The position numbers were made by a program, and so were the translations under genes. Below are positions 56,392-63,740 of a stretch of DNA of 64,000 nucleotides, one piece after another. Position 1 is the first letter of the stretch. Each line of letters starts with the position of its first letter. The DNA is from Pseudomonadota bacterium (lineage in GTDB: Bacteria; Pseudomonadota; Alphaproteobacteria; Rhizobiales; Rhizobiaceae). The notes beneath the pieces were generated by a model. The model had not been told where the DNA came from. It did no database searches and worked only from the letters and a program-made list of their open reading frames with translations. The stretch spans positions 39,394 to 103,393 of the forward strand of contig JAEXYH010000047.1 in NCBI GenBank assembly GCA_023451735.1. Reading direction: 5' to 3'.

Positions 56392-56405
56392 TTACGTAAA
56401 CGTAA
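56392..56405. promoter_or_regulatory. Inverted repeat TTACGT-AA-ACGTAA upstream of mdh
   Basis: A 14-bp near-palindrome in the AT-rich stretch between zapE and mdh, 141 bp upstream of the mdh start and 27 bp past the zapE stop on the same strand. It is a candidate operator for the TCA operon; no regulator can be assigned. Confidence 0.25.
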
Positions 56406-56431
56406 GAATTTCTGCCATAAATATGTCAGAA

Positions 56432-57592
56432 TTACTGCCGCTTCTCATTATGGAGCACCAGATATTCCGCGCTGCGCATTTCGAAAAGCCGCGAAACCGT
56501 GCGGTCGAACTCGAAACCTTCGGTCCCTCTCCGCTCCGTCAGTAAGGCATCCGGCGTGGCGGCAGCCGAAATGAAAAGCCGCACGGATTGATCGTAGAGC
56601 GCATCGACCAGATTGATGAACCGCTTCACTTCATTGCGCTTTTCCGCCCCAAGCTGCGGCACGTGCTCGACGAAGACCACATCGAAGCGCGCCGCGATCG
56701 CCAGATAGTCCGAGGCCCCGAGCGGCTTTTCGCAGAGATCCGAGAAGGTGAACCGCGCAACCCGTCCCACCGCCGAGGGCACATGAATGCTGCGCCCCTT
56801 CATCGGCAGTTCGGCGGGTTCCGCCCGCTCACCGTCGGTCATCTGATGCCACGCCGCCTCGAGCGCCGCATCCGTGCGGCCGTCGAGCGGCGTCAGATAG
56901 ACCGGTAGGTTGGCATTCTTCTGCATCCGGTAATCGGTCGGGCTATCCAGCGTCACTACGTCTACATGATTGCCGAGAAGCCCGATGAACGGCAGGAACA
57001 GGCCACGATTGAGCCCGTCCCTGTAGAGGTTGTCGGGCGCGACGTTGGATGTCGCCACGAGCACGCAGCCGAGATTGAACAGCTCGGTAAACAACCGCGC
57101 CAGGATCATCGCATCGGTAATGTCGGTGACGGAAAATTCATCGAAGCACAGAAGCTCGGCTTCCGCATAAAGGGCGGCGGCAACCGGCGGCACGGGATCG
57201 GCCTGCTTCGTCTCGCCCCGCTTCAGCTTCTGCCGCTGTTCGTGAATGCGGTTATGCACATCGGCCATGAATTCATGAAAATGCGCCCGGCGCTTTTTCT
57301 GCGTGGGCGCTTTCTTGAAGAACATGTCCATGATCATGGTCTTGCCGCGGCCGACACTGCCATAGACATAAAGACCACGCACCTTTTCCGCATGGCCATT
57401 GCCGCGGCGGGCAAACAGCCAGCCGAGCGCGCTCGACTTCTTTGCGGGCTTTGCCTCGCGCAACGCAACGAGCACGCGGTCGAGCCTAGCCGCAACCTCC
57501 ATCTGCGCCTTGTCGGGCGTCAGAACGCCGGACGCCGCCAGCGCCTTGAGCTCTTCGCAGACGCTCGACGTATATTCTGGAATGGGTTCCAC
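56432..57592 (-). CDS. zapE: Cell-division ATPase ZapE (AFG1 family)
   Basis: The 386-residue AAA+ protein has Walker A GLYVYGSVGRGKTMIMDMFF (about 72-90), the HFHEFMADVHNRIH motif, Walker B LLCFDEFSVTDITDAMI and the sensor region LVATSNVAPDNLYRDGLNR. ZapE associates with FtsZ in E. coli; the eukaryotic homologue AFG1/LACE1 works in mitochondria. The start is GTG at 57592, chosen because it gives the family length; the ribosome site is weak. It lies 25 bp after the Omp19-type lipoprotein gene and 180 bp before mdh. Confidence 0.93.
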   Translation of the reverse strand: MEPIPEYTSSVCEELKALAASGVLTPDKAQMEVAARLDRVLVALREAKPAKKSSALGWLFARRGNGHAEKVRGLYVYGSVGRGKTMIMDMFFKKAPTQKKRRAHFHEFMADVHNRIHEQRQKLKRGETKQADPVPPVAAALYAEAELLCFDEFSVTDITDAMILARLFTELFNLGCVLVATSNVAPDNLYRDGLNRGLFLPFIGLLGNHVDVVTLDSPTDYRMQKNANLPVYLTPLDGRTDAALEAAWHQMTDGERAEPAELPMKGRSIHVPSAVGRVARFTFSDLCEKPLGASDYLAIAARFDVVFVEHVPQLGAEKRNEVKRFINLVDALYDQSVRLFISAAATPDALLTERRGTEGFEFDRTVSRLFEMRSAEYLVLHNEKRQ

Positions 57593-57617
57593 GAGGGAGG
57601 CCCCTTGTTTTCAGGAA

Positions 57618-58145
57618 TTAACGGCTCAGACTGACCTGCTGGCCCGAATTCGTCGTGCCGTCGAAACGGTTGTCGGCGCTCTTGTAGACACGGCCGATCA
57701 CGTCGCCTGCGCGGTTCTTGAACTGAACCATCTTGCCGGAGACTTCCCAGGACCCCATGGTCGTCAGCTCGCCGGCGCAACCGCGTGTGCCGCCGCGTGA
57801 ACCGCTGCCCAGATTGGTGAGGGTCAGGAACATGTCGCAGGAAGAGCCGCCATTGGAGACGCGCCAATTGCCAACCATCTGCTCCTTCGTCACGTCGAGC
57901 GCGCTTGCCGGAGCAGCCGCATTCGGGTCGAGCGAAGCCATGTTCTGGCCCTGCTGCGGAGCGGACGGATATTGCGAGGCACCGCCCGGAGGCGGAAGCT
58001 GACCGCCCTGTACACCCTGCACGGGCTGGGCCTGAAGCGGAGCGGGCTGCGAAGGCAGATCACTATAAGGGCTGTAGGATGTCCGCTGGCAACCCGCCAG
58101 AGCCAAGGTCAGAACGAGACCTGTTGCCACATATTTGAACTGCAT
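57618..58145 (-). CDS. Omp19-type outer-membrane lipoprotein (AprI/Inh protease-inhibitor family)
   Basis: The 175-residue precursor has a lipoprotein signal MQFKYVATGLVLTLALAGC (lipidated Cys19), then a Pro/Gln-rich linker (about 25-85) and a C-terminal beta-barrel domain with ASALDVTKEQMVGNWRVSNG and two Cys (SSCDMF, TRGCAGEL). This is the Brucella Omp19 layout; Omp19 inhibits proteases, and AprI/Inh members guard the periplasm against secreted metalloproteases. ATG at 58145 has AGGAG upstream; a TTG one codon earlier is not needed. It probably shares a transcript with zapE. Confidence 0.87.
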   Translation of the reverse strand: MQFKYVATGLVLTLALAGCQRTSYSPYSDLPSQPAPLQAQPVQGVQGGQLPPPGGASQYPSAPQQGQNMASLDPNAAAPASALDVTKEQMVGNWRVSNGGSSCDMFLTLTNLGSGSRGGTRGCAGELTTMGSWEVSGKMVQFKNRAGDVIGRVYKSADNRFDGTTNSGQQVSLSR

Positions 58146-58305
58146 CAAAAACTCCTGTCCGGATCATTTCACACTGCCCTACAACTTGGGCACGACAGTT
58201 TGGCCGGGAATATCGTAAACGCACTTGGTTAATCAAGGGTATCCGGCCAATCCGGCATAATCGCGACGATCTGAACGGTCAATTCCGCGTGCGCACCGGG
58301 CAGTA

Positions 58306-58344
58306 GAACAAACGACAAGGCCGCAGCGAAAAAGCTGCGGCCTT
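58306..58344 (-). terminator. Rho-independent terminator of the sdhCDAB operon
   Basis: AAGGCCGCAGC (58317-58327) pairs with GCTGCGGCCTT (58334-58344) around a six-base loop; the minus strand continues GTCGTTTGTTC. It lies 13 bp after the sdhB stop. Confidence 0.82.
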
Positions 58345-58357
58345 GGGTTTTCAAAGA

Positions 58358-59137
58358 CTAGACGCGGCGCTCGACCATCATCTTCTTGATTTCGGCGATT
58401 GCCTTGGCAGGGTTCAGACCCTTCGGGCAGGCCTGGGCGCAGTTCATGATCGTGTGGCAACGATAAAGACGGAAGGGGTCCTCGAGATTGTCGAGGCGTT
58501 CACCTTTCGCTTCATCGCGGCTGTCGATCAGCCAGCGATAGGCCTGCAGCAGAACCGCCGGACCGAGATAACGGTCACCGTTCCACCAGTAGCTCGGACA
58601 GGAGGTCGAGCAGCAGGCGCACAGGATGCACTCGTAGAGACCGTCGAGCTTGAGGCGATCCTCATGGCTCTGCTTCCACTCCTTCGCCGGCGTCGGCGAC
58701 ACCGTCTTCAGCCACGGCTCGATCGAGCGATGCTGGGCATAGAAGTTGTTGAGGTCCGGAACGAGATCCTTCACCACCGGCATATGCGGCAGCGGATAGA
58801 CCTTCACCGTGCCGGAAATGTCGTCCATGCCCTTGGTGCAGGCCAGCGTGTTCGTGCCGTCGATATTCATCGCGCAGGAACCGCAAATGCCTTCGCGACA
58901 GGAACGGCGCAGCGTCAGCGTCGGGTCGATCTTGTTCTTGATATAGAGCAGACCGTCGAGCACCATCGGGCCGCAATCGTCGAGATCGACATAGAACGTG
59001 TCGATGCTCGGATTTTTCCCGTCATCCGGGCTCCAGCGATAGATGCGGTATTCGCGCACGTTCGTGGCGCCTTCCGGCTTCGGCCAGACCTTGCCTTCGG
59101 ACATCTGCGAGTTTTTTGGGAGAGCGAGTTCAACCAT
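58358..59137 (-). CDS. sdhB: Succinate dehydrogenase iron-sulfur subunit
   Basis: The 259-residue electron-transfer subunit carries the [2Fe-2S] ligands in CREGICGSCAMN with a following CTKGM-type Cys, and the [4Fe-4S]/[3Fe-4S] ligands in CILCACCSTSCP and CHTIMNCAQACPKG. It passes electrons from SdhA flavin to ubiquinone at SdhCD. It follows sdhA by 18 bp, with CGGAGGG before ATG. Confidence 0.98.
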   Translation of the reverse strand: MVELALPKNSQMSEGKVWPKPEGATNVREYRIYRWSPDDGKNPSIDTFYVDLDDCGPMVLDGLLYIKNKIDPTLTLRRSCREGICGSCAMNIDGTNTLACTKGMDDISGTVKVYPLPHMPVVKDLVPDLNNFYAQHRSIEPWLKTVSPTPAKEWKQSHEDRLKLDGLYECILCACCSTSCPSYWWNGDRYLGPAVLLQAYRWLIDSRDEAKGERLDNLEDPFRLYRCHTIMNCAQACPKGLNPAKAIAEIKKMMVERRV

Positions 59138-59155
59138 GGTTCTTTTCCCTCCGGA

Positions 59156-61015
59156 TCAATAGACGCGAGCCTTGGGCTCGATCTTGTAGGGATCGATGCC
59201 TTCGGCGATTAGGTCCGTATGGACCGGACGGTAATCGAGCTTGACGTCGCCCTTTTCGTTGACCCAGGCCAACGTGTGCTTGCGCCAGTTGACGTCGTCG
59301 CGGCCGGCGAATGCGCCTTCCGTGAAGTCCTCGCGAGCGTGCGAACCGCGGCTTTCTTTGCGGGCCTCGGCGCCATAGACGGTGGTGATCGCATTCGCCA
59401 TCAGGTTATGCAGTTCCAGCGTCTCGACCAGATCCGAGTTCCAGATCATCGAACGGTCGGTGACCTTGACGTCCGGCAGCTCGCTCCAGATTTCCGACAT
59501 GCGCTTGCAGCCCGATTCCAGCGATTCCTGCGTACGGAACACCGCCGCATCATCCTGCATCGTGCGCTGCATCTTGTCACGCAGCACGGCGGTCGGCGTT
59601 TCACCCTTGGCGTAACGCAGGCTGTCGAACCGGTCCATGATCTTGTCGCAGGCAGCAACGTTGAGCGCCGGGATCGAGCTTTCGCGGTCGATCACCTGGC
59701 CGGCGCGGATCGCAGCAGCACGACCGAAGACCACGAGGTCGATCAGCGAGTTGGAGCCGAGGCGGTTAGCCCCGTGAACCGAAGCGCAGCCCGCTTCACC
59801 CACAGCCATCAGGCCAGGAATGATCCGTTCCGGATTGCTCGAGTCGGCGTTCAGCACTTCGCCCCAGTAGTTGGTCGGAATGCCGCCCATATTGTAGTGA
59901 ACCGTGGGCAGAACCGGGATCGGCTCGCGGGTCACGTCGACGCCGGCAAAGATCTTCGCCGATTCCGAAATGCCCGGAAGACGCTCATGCAGAACGGCCG
60001 GATCGAGATGGTCCAGATGCAGGAAGATGTGGTCCTTGTTCTTGCCGACGCCGCGGCCTTCACGGATTTCCATCGTCATGCAGCGCGAAACGACGTCGCG
60101 CGAGGCAAGGTCCTTGGCCGAAGGCGCGTAACGCTCCATGAAGCGCTCGCCTTCCGAGTTGACCAGGTAGCCGCCTTCGCCGCGCGCACCTTCGGTGATC
60201 AGACAGCCGGAGCCGTAGATGCCGGTCGGGTGGAACTGGACGAATTCCATGTCCTGCAAAGGCAGGCCGGCGCGTGCCACCATGCCGCCGCCGTCGCCGG
60301 TGCAGGTATGGGCGGACGTTGCCGAGAAATATGCGCGACCGTAACCGCCGGTCGCCAGAACCACCATCTTGGCGGCAAAGCGATGGATCGTGCCGTCGTC
60401 GAGGTTCCAGGCGACGACGCCTTCGCAACGGCTGCCGTCATCCGACATGATCAGGTCGAGGGCGAAATACTCGATGAAGAATTCCGCGTTGTTGCGCAGC
60501 GACTGGCCATAGAGCGTGTGCAGGATGGCGTGGCCGGTACGGTCGGCAGCAGCGCAGGTGCGCTGCACCGGCGGGCCGGCACCGAAATTCTGCATGTGGC
60601 CGCCGAACGGGCGCTGGTAAATCTTGCCTTCCTCGTTACGCGAGAACGGCACGCCGTAGTGCTCGAGTTCGTAAACGGCCTTCGGTGCTTCCATGACCAT
60701 GTACTGCATGGCGTCAACGTCGCCGAGCCAGTCGGAACCCTTGACGGTGTCATAGAGATGCCACTGCCAGCTGTCCGGCGTCATGTTCTGCAGCGAGGCG
60801 GCAATGCCGCCCTGTGCTGCGACGGTATGGGAACGCGTCGGAAAAACCTTGGTGATGCAGGCAGTCTTGAAACCCTGCTCGGCCATGCCGAGCGTGGCGC
60901 GCAGACCGGCGCCGCCGGCGCCCACGACGATCACGTCGTAGGAATGGTCGACATAGTTATAGGCCCGGACGTTCTGGGAAGCCCCGTTCTGGGCTATAGG
61001 TGTGACGGATGCCAT
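59156..61015 (-). CDS. sdhA: Succinate dehydrogenase flavoprotein subunit
   Basis: The 619-residue subunit oxidises succinate to fumarate on the inner face of the membrane. FAD-binding VIVVGAGGAGLRATLGM, covalent-FAD His63 in PTRSHTVAAQGGIAA, and the active-site QFHPTGIYGSGCLITEGARG and GANRLGSNSLIDLVVFGRAA segments are visible. It lies six bases after sdhD and 18 bp before sdhB. Confidence 0.99.
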   Translation of the reverse strand: MASVTPIAQNGASQNVRAYNYVDHSYDVIVVGAGGAGLRATLGMAEQGFKTACITKVFPTRSHTVAAQGGIAASLQNMTPDSWQWHLYDTVKGSDWLGDVDAMQYMVMEAPKAVYELEHYGVPFSRNEEGKIYQRPFGGHMQNFGAGPPVQRTCAAADRTGHAILHTLYGQSLRNNAEFFIEYFALDLIMSDDGSRCEGVVAWNLDDGTIHRFAAKMVVLATGGYGRAYFSATSAHTCTGDGGGMVARAGLPLQDMEFVQFHPTGIYGSGCLITEGARGEGGYLVNSEGERFMERYAPSAKDLASRDVVSRCMTMEIREGRGVGKNKDHIFLHLDHLDPAVLHERLPGISESAKIFAGVDVTREPIPVLPTVHYNMGGIPTNYWGEVLNADSSNPERIIPGLMAVGEAGCASVHGANRLGSNSLIDLVVFGRAAAIRAGQVIDRESSIPALNVAACDKIMDRFDSLRYAKGETPTAVLRDKMQRTMQDDAAVFRTQESLESGCKRMSEIWSELPDVKVTDRSMIWNSDLVETLELHNLMANAITTVYGAEARKESRGSHAREDFTEGAFAGRDDVNWRKHTLAWVNEKGDVKLDYRPVHTDLIAEGIDPYKIEPKARVY

Positions 61016-61021
61016 GATGGA

Positions 61022-61402
61022 TTATCCTACGAACGCAATTTTCAGAACGGCGAAGAGACAGAGGCCACCGATCAGCATTGCAAAGAATGTATTGAGCATC
61101 ACGGCCAGGAACTTGATGCCTTCGTGATGCACGTAGTCGACGATGATTTCCTGAACGCCGATGCGCATGTGCACGAGACCCGCAATGATCATCAGGCCGA
61201 ACAACACGGCAATGATCGGGTTCGACAGCGCGCCGACGACATCCTCGTAAGGAGCGCCTGCATAGCGGATCAGGAAAATGATGAAGAAGATGGCGAGCGG
61301 CACGAGCGCCACGGCCGACATCCGCTGCATCCAGAAATGTTCGGTGCCGTCCTTTGCTGATCCCAGACCACGAACCTTGCCAAGGGGAGTACGCATATCC
61401 AT
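61022..61402 (-). CDS. sdhD: Succinate dehydrogenase membrane anchor subunit
   Basis: The 126-residue subunit has three transmembrane helices (AVALVPLAIFFIIFLIRYAG, IIAVLFGLMIIAGLVHMRIG, FLAVMLNTFFAMLIGGLCLF). His in the second helix region (LVHMRIGVQEIIVDYVH) fits a heme b ligand. It anchors SdhAB and helps form the quinone site. GGAGGAAAC precedes ATG 61402. Confidence 0.93.
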   Translation of the reverse strand: MDMRTPLGKVRGLGSAKDGTEHFWMQRMSAVALVPLAIFFIIFLIRYAGAPYEDVVGALSNPIIAVLFGLMIIAGLVHMRIGVQEIIVDYVHHEGIKFLAVMLNTFFAMLIGGLCLFAVLKIAFVG

Positions 61403-61414
61403 GATGTTTCCTCC

Positions 61415-61804
61415 TCAGATGGCCAGGCCGATGATCCAGACCAGCACGGTCAGACAGATCGAAACGACAGGCATGATCAGTGCGACCTTGGTCGCGAAAT
61501 GTTTTTCGAAGCCATGCCCCATGTCCCAAACAAAGTGGCGAAGACCACCGAGCATGTGGTGGATCAGAGCCCAGGTATAGCCGAACAGGACCAGCAGACC
61601 GATCCAGGTGCCGAAAAGCCAGCTGACCCAGTCGAAATAGGGCTTGCCGGAAGCGGCTGCGATCAGCCACCAGGCCAGCAGGATCGTGCCTGCAGCCAGA
61701 GCGCCACCGGTAATACGGTGGACGATCGACATAACCATTGTGGGGATTGGCTTGTAGATTTGCAGATGCGGCGACAGAGGCCGGTTATTAGTTACATTCG
61801 CCAT
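61415..61804 (-). CDS. sdhC: Succinate dehydrogenase cytochrome b556 subunit
   Basis: The 129-residue subunit starts MANVTNNRPLSPHLQIYKPI and has the signature SIVHRITGGALAAGTILL, with the heme/quinone-site Ser and Arg, and a heme-ligand His in ALIHHMLGGLRHFVWD. Of two adjacent ATGs, 61804 is used because GAGG lies 5 bp upstream of it. First gene of sdhCDAB; an inverted repeat lies 90-123 bp upstream. Confidence 0.94.
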   Translation of the reverse strand: MANVTNNRPLSPHLQIYKPIPTMVMSIVHRITGGALAAGTILLAWWLIAAASGKPYFDWVSWLFGTWIGLLVLFGYTWALIHHMLGGLRHFVWDMGHGFEKHFATKVALIMPVVSICLTVLVWIIGLAI

Positions 61805-61893
61805 CATTACCTCGCGGCGTCGTCTCAGCGGGCGGGCGCCCGGCAATGCACCATGCCGAGAAAATGTGCATTGCATCATCGGCGTGGTTTAAT

Positions 61894-61927
61894 CTTGGAA
61901 TTACGCTACGACAAGAACAATTCCAAG
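61894..61927. promoter_or_regulatory. 9-bp inverted repeat CTTGGAATT-N16-AATTCCAAG upstream of sdhC
   Basis: Both arms are perfect. The element is 90-123 bp upstream of the sdhC ATG, in the place of its promoter, and over 150 bp upstream of the divergent secreted-protein gene. No T-run follows, so it is more likely an operator or a looped leader structure than a terminator. It does not match the FNR, Irr or CtrA patterns that I know. Confidence 0.45.
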
Positions 61928-62048
61928 TGAGCCCGAATTTAATCGATTGGGAATTGCAAGGGGGAAGACCCCGGACATATCGCCGCGGCACATTAACCAT
62001 CAATTCCAAAGATTTGCGCACTGCTCGTGCGCTTGTCGCGAGATCATG

Positions 62049-62063
62049 TTAACATCTGATTAA
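62049..62063. promoter_or_regulatory. CtrA-type binding site TTAA-N7-TTAA
   Basis: TTAA CATCTGA TTAA is a perfect CtrA full-site, 20 bp upstream of the ATG at 62084. This close position fits a site overlapping the -35 region of a short-leader promoter, or repression. Assignment to CtrA is from motif only. Confidence 0.5.
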
Positions 62064-62083
62064 CCATGATCTCGGAGTTCGCC

Positions 62084-62557
62084 ATGATAGCGAATCGCAT
62101 GAAACCTGTCCTTGTTGCGGCTGCACTTGTCGGTGCCTTAGCCTCTGCTGCCCTCGCACGCGATCCTTCGCCGGATTTTAACAGCAGCAACAACGGCTAT
62201 CGGGGACACCATTACGGCCACGGACATCATGGCCGACGCGGCCAGTTGAAACTCTTTTCGGACCAGCGCCTCGGCGGCGCGAGCCGTGTCGTCTCCGGCT
62301 CACGAGACAGATCGGCCGAAAGCGGCTCATTCGTGACCCCGAGCTATGTCGGCAGCGTGTCCGGCTCCAGCTTCTTCTATGTCGATGGCGATCGGACGGT
62401 TTACTCCACCTTCGCAACACCTTCGACGACAGGCCCCTACATCGCCCCCACGGCAAAGATCATCGACGTGACCGAGGCGTCTGCTCGAGGCAGCTTTAAC
62501 CCCGTCAACGGATGCTCCTACGAAATGGGCGTCTGCGTTATCCGCGGCGAGAGATAA
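62084..62557 (+). CDS. Secreted protein of unknown function with a His/Gly-rich segment
   Basis: The 157-residue precursor has a signal peptide (MKPVLVAAALVGALASAALA core), then a His/Gly/Arg-rich stretch GYRGHHYGHGHHGRRG, and a beta-rich region with SYVGSVSGSSFFYVDGDRTV and two Cys near the C-terminus (NGCSYEMGVCVIRGER). The paired Cys could form a disulfide, and the His cluster could bind metal; both are inference. No family recognised. ATG at 62084 has GGAG 6 bp upstream; ATG 62066 and 62099 are in frame. A CtrA-type box precedes it. Confidence 0.6.
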   Translation: MIANRMKPVLVAAALVGALASAALARDPSPDFNSSNNGYRGHHYGHGHHGRRGQLKLFSDQRLGGASRVVSGSRDRSAESGSFVTPSYVGSVSGSSFFYVDGDRTVYSTFATPSTTGPYIAPTAKIIDVTEASARGSFNPVNGCSYEMGVCVIRGER

Positions 62558-62569
62558 AACACCAATTTC

Positions 62570-62953
62570 TCAGGAAAGCTGGGCCTCGATCGCCGCCTTG
62601 TCGATGATCGACCAGACCTGCACAATCCGTCTGCCGGAAAACTCGTAAAAGACGTTTTCCGAAAACTGTACGCGCTTGCCGTTGACCGGCAGGCCGAAAA
62701 GCTCGCCGGCCGGCGTGCAATCGAAGACCAGCCGGCTCGCGAGTTTCGGTGCCTCCGTGACCATAAAGTCGATAGCGAAACGCAGATCCGGAATGGCGCG
62801 GAAATCTCCTACCAGCATGTCGCGATAGCCGGTGAGCCCGATCCGTCGCCCATTGTAAATCGCATCCTCGTCGACGAAATCGCCTAGCCTTTGCCAATCC
62901 TGCCGGTTCAGGCAGTCGATATAGCCGCGATAGATTTCGGACAGTTCACCCAT
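62570..62953 (-). CDS. SnoaL-like ester-cyclase/polyketide-cyclase fold protein
   Basis: The 127-residue protein starts MGELSEIYRGYIDCLNRQDW and contains LGDFVDEDAIYNGRRIGLTG, AIPDLRFAIDFMVTE and ENVFYEFSGRRIVQVWSIID, the pattern of the NTF2-like SnoaL family of small cyclases and isomerases. Substrate unknown. The frame extends 42 codons upstream without family similarity; ATG at 62953 is used. It is convergent with the secreted-protein gene, ending 12 bp apart. Confidence 0.75.
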   Translation of the reverse strand: MGELSEIYRGYIDCLNRQDWQRLGDFVDEDAIYNGRRIGLTGYRDMLVGDFRAIPDLRFAIDFMVTEAPKLASRLVFDCTPAGELFGLPVNGKRVQFSENVFYEFSGRRIVQVWSIIDKAAIEAQLS

Positions 62954-63377
62954 TCCTGCCGTGCCTTTCCGGATAAATCCCGATGGGCGGTGAAACGCGG
63001 CAAATGGACCGCTCGTTCCGCGCCGATAATCGCGGAAAGTATCGGCTTCGACCGTCAACAAAACTTCGGCGGCAAGCAACGCAGAATAAACGGACCTGGA
63101 TACGGGGAAGATTTCGCCACCAAACTCAATCTCATCAATAACTTGAACCTTGTTTCATCCCCACTTTCCCAACCCATGCCTACAATCCCCCTGCCTCCAT
63201 CGCCGGAGTGTTTCGCGAGACGTTCGCGGGCAGATGGGAGCCGGCGCTTTCGTTTTAACCGTAACGTGCGGCAAGAACGGAAGGGGTGAAAATCATGGAG
63301 GGGATGGCGTCAAAACCTCAGCTCTCCTATCAAGCCTCCCCCTGGCAGCCATGCCGGGTTCGGTTGAGCCGTCCAAG

Positions 63378-63444
63378 TGTGGGAAACCACATGCAGCGAG
63401 GCGAGAGGATCACCTGTAGGGACCGGAAGTCCCGAGAAAACGCC
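63378..63444 (+). ncRNA. Candidate structured RNA (GNRA hairpin and nested stems)
   Basis: On the plus strand TGTGG-GAAA-CCACA (63378-63391) forms a GNRA-capped hairpin. An outer GGCG/CGCC stem (63400-63403 with 63441-63444) encloses GGGAC-CGGAA-GTCCC (63419-63433). Other short stems (GGCA/TGCC, CGG/CCG) precede it. The mix of a GNRA loop, nested stem and unpaired A-rich link (GAGAAAA) resembles a structured RNA, perhaps of the kind reported as Rhizobiales-specific motifs. I cannot name the family, and chance pairing in GC-rich DNA remains possible. Confidence 0.3.
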
Positions 63445-63450
63445 GAGGAC

Positions 63451-63504
63451 CACGCATATGCGGAGCCACATTTTTAAATTCCATAGAGGTCCCGCATATG
63501 CGTG
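63451..63504. repeat. 13-bp exact inverted repeat CACGCATATGCGG
   Basis: CACGCATATGCGG (63451-63463) and CCGCATATGCGTG (63492-63504) are exact inverted copies 28 bp apart, and each contains the self-palindrome CGCATATGCG. The spacer is AT-rich. The design could fold into a cruciform or bind a dimer at two sites. Confidence 0.65.
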
Positions 63505-63604
63505 CGCTTCTCCGGAATGCTCTTTAACAACCACGGCAGCGTGCTGCGCGGGGGCGGTTTCATGTGCCGGGAGTCGCAGAGCCATCGGCACCCTGGTCGT
63601 CTGC

Positions 63605-63650
63605 GTCTGGATCCTCGCGTCACCCTTGGGTTTGACCCGAGGATCCAGAC
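63605..63650. repeat. REP-like palindrome (copy 3)
   Basis: GTCTGGATCCTCG (63605-63617) and CGAGGATCCAGAC (63638-63650) are exact inverted copies around 20 bp that contain GGGTTTGACC. It shares the GGATCCTCG arm and TTGACCC loop with the palindrome at 26825-26869, so both belong to one dispersed family. Confidence 0.75.
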
Positions 63651-63740
63651 ACAAGCAATCCGCAGCTCATTTGGCTGTCGCCATCGTCTGTCGGCAGGCA
63701 GATGAGGACCGGTTCACAACGATGCAAAGGAGGAAGCCCC

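Larger units (their letters stand above)
62954..63740. other. Gene-poor stretch of about 0.8 kb with RNA-like hairpins and repeats
   Basis: No convincing protein gene is visible; the open frames here lack ribosome sites, family motifs and continuity. The stretch holds CGCGA/TCGCG and CGCCGG/CCGGCG pairings around 63200-63247, a cluster of short hairpins at 63378-63444, an exact 13-bp inverted repeat at 63451-63504 and a REP-like palindrome at 63605-63650. The rest shows nothing I can name. Confidence 0.6.

Noticed and set aside
63310..63654. Minus-strand 114-codon frame in the gene-poor stretch
   Set aside because: It runs through the inverted repeats and a REP palindrome, has no ribosome site or recognisable domain, and is best explained by GC-rich hairpin DNA.
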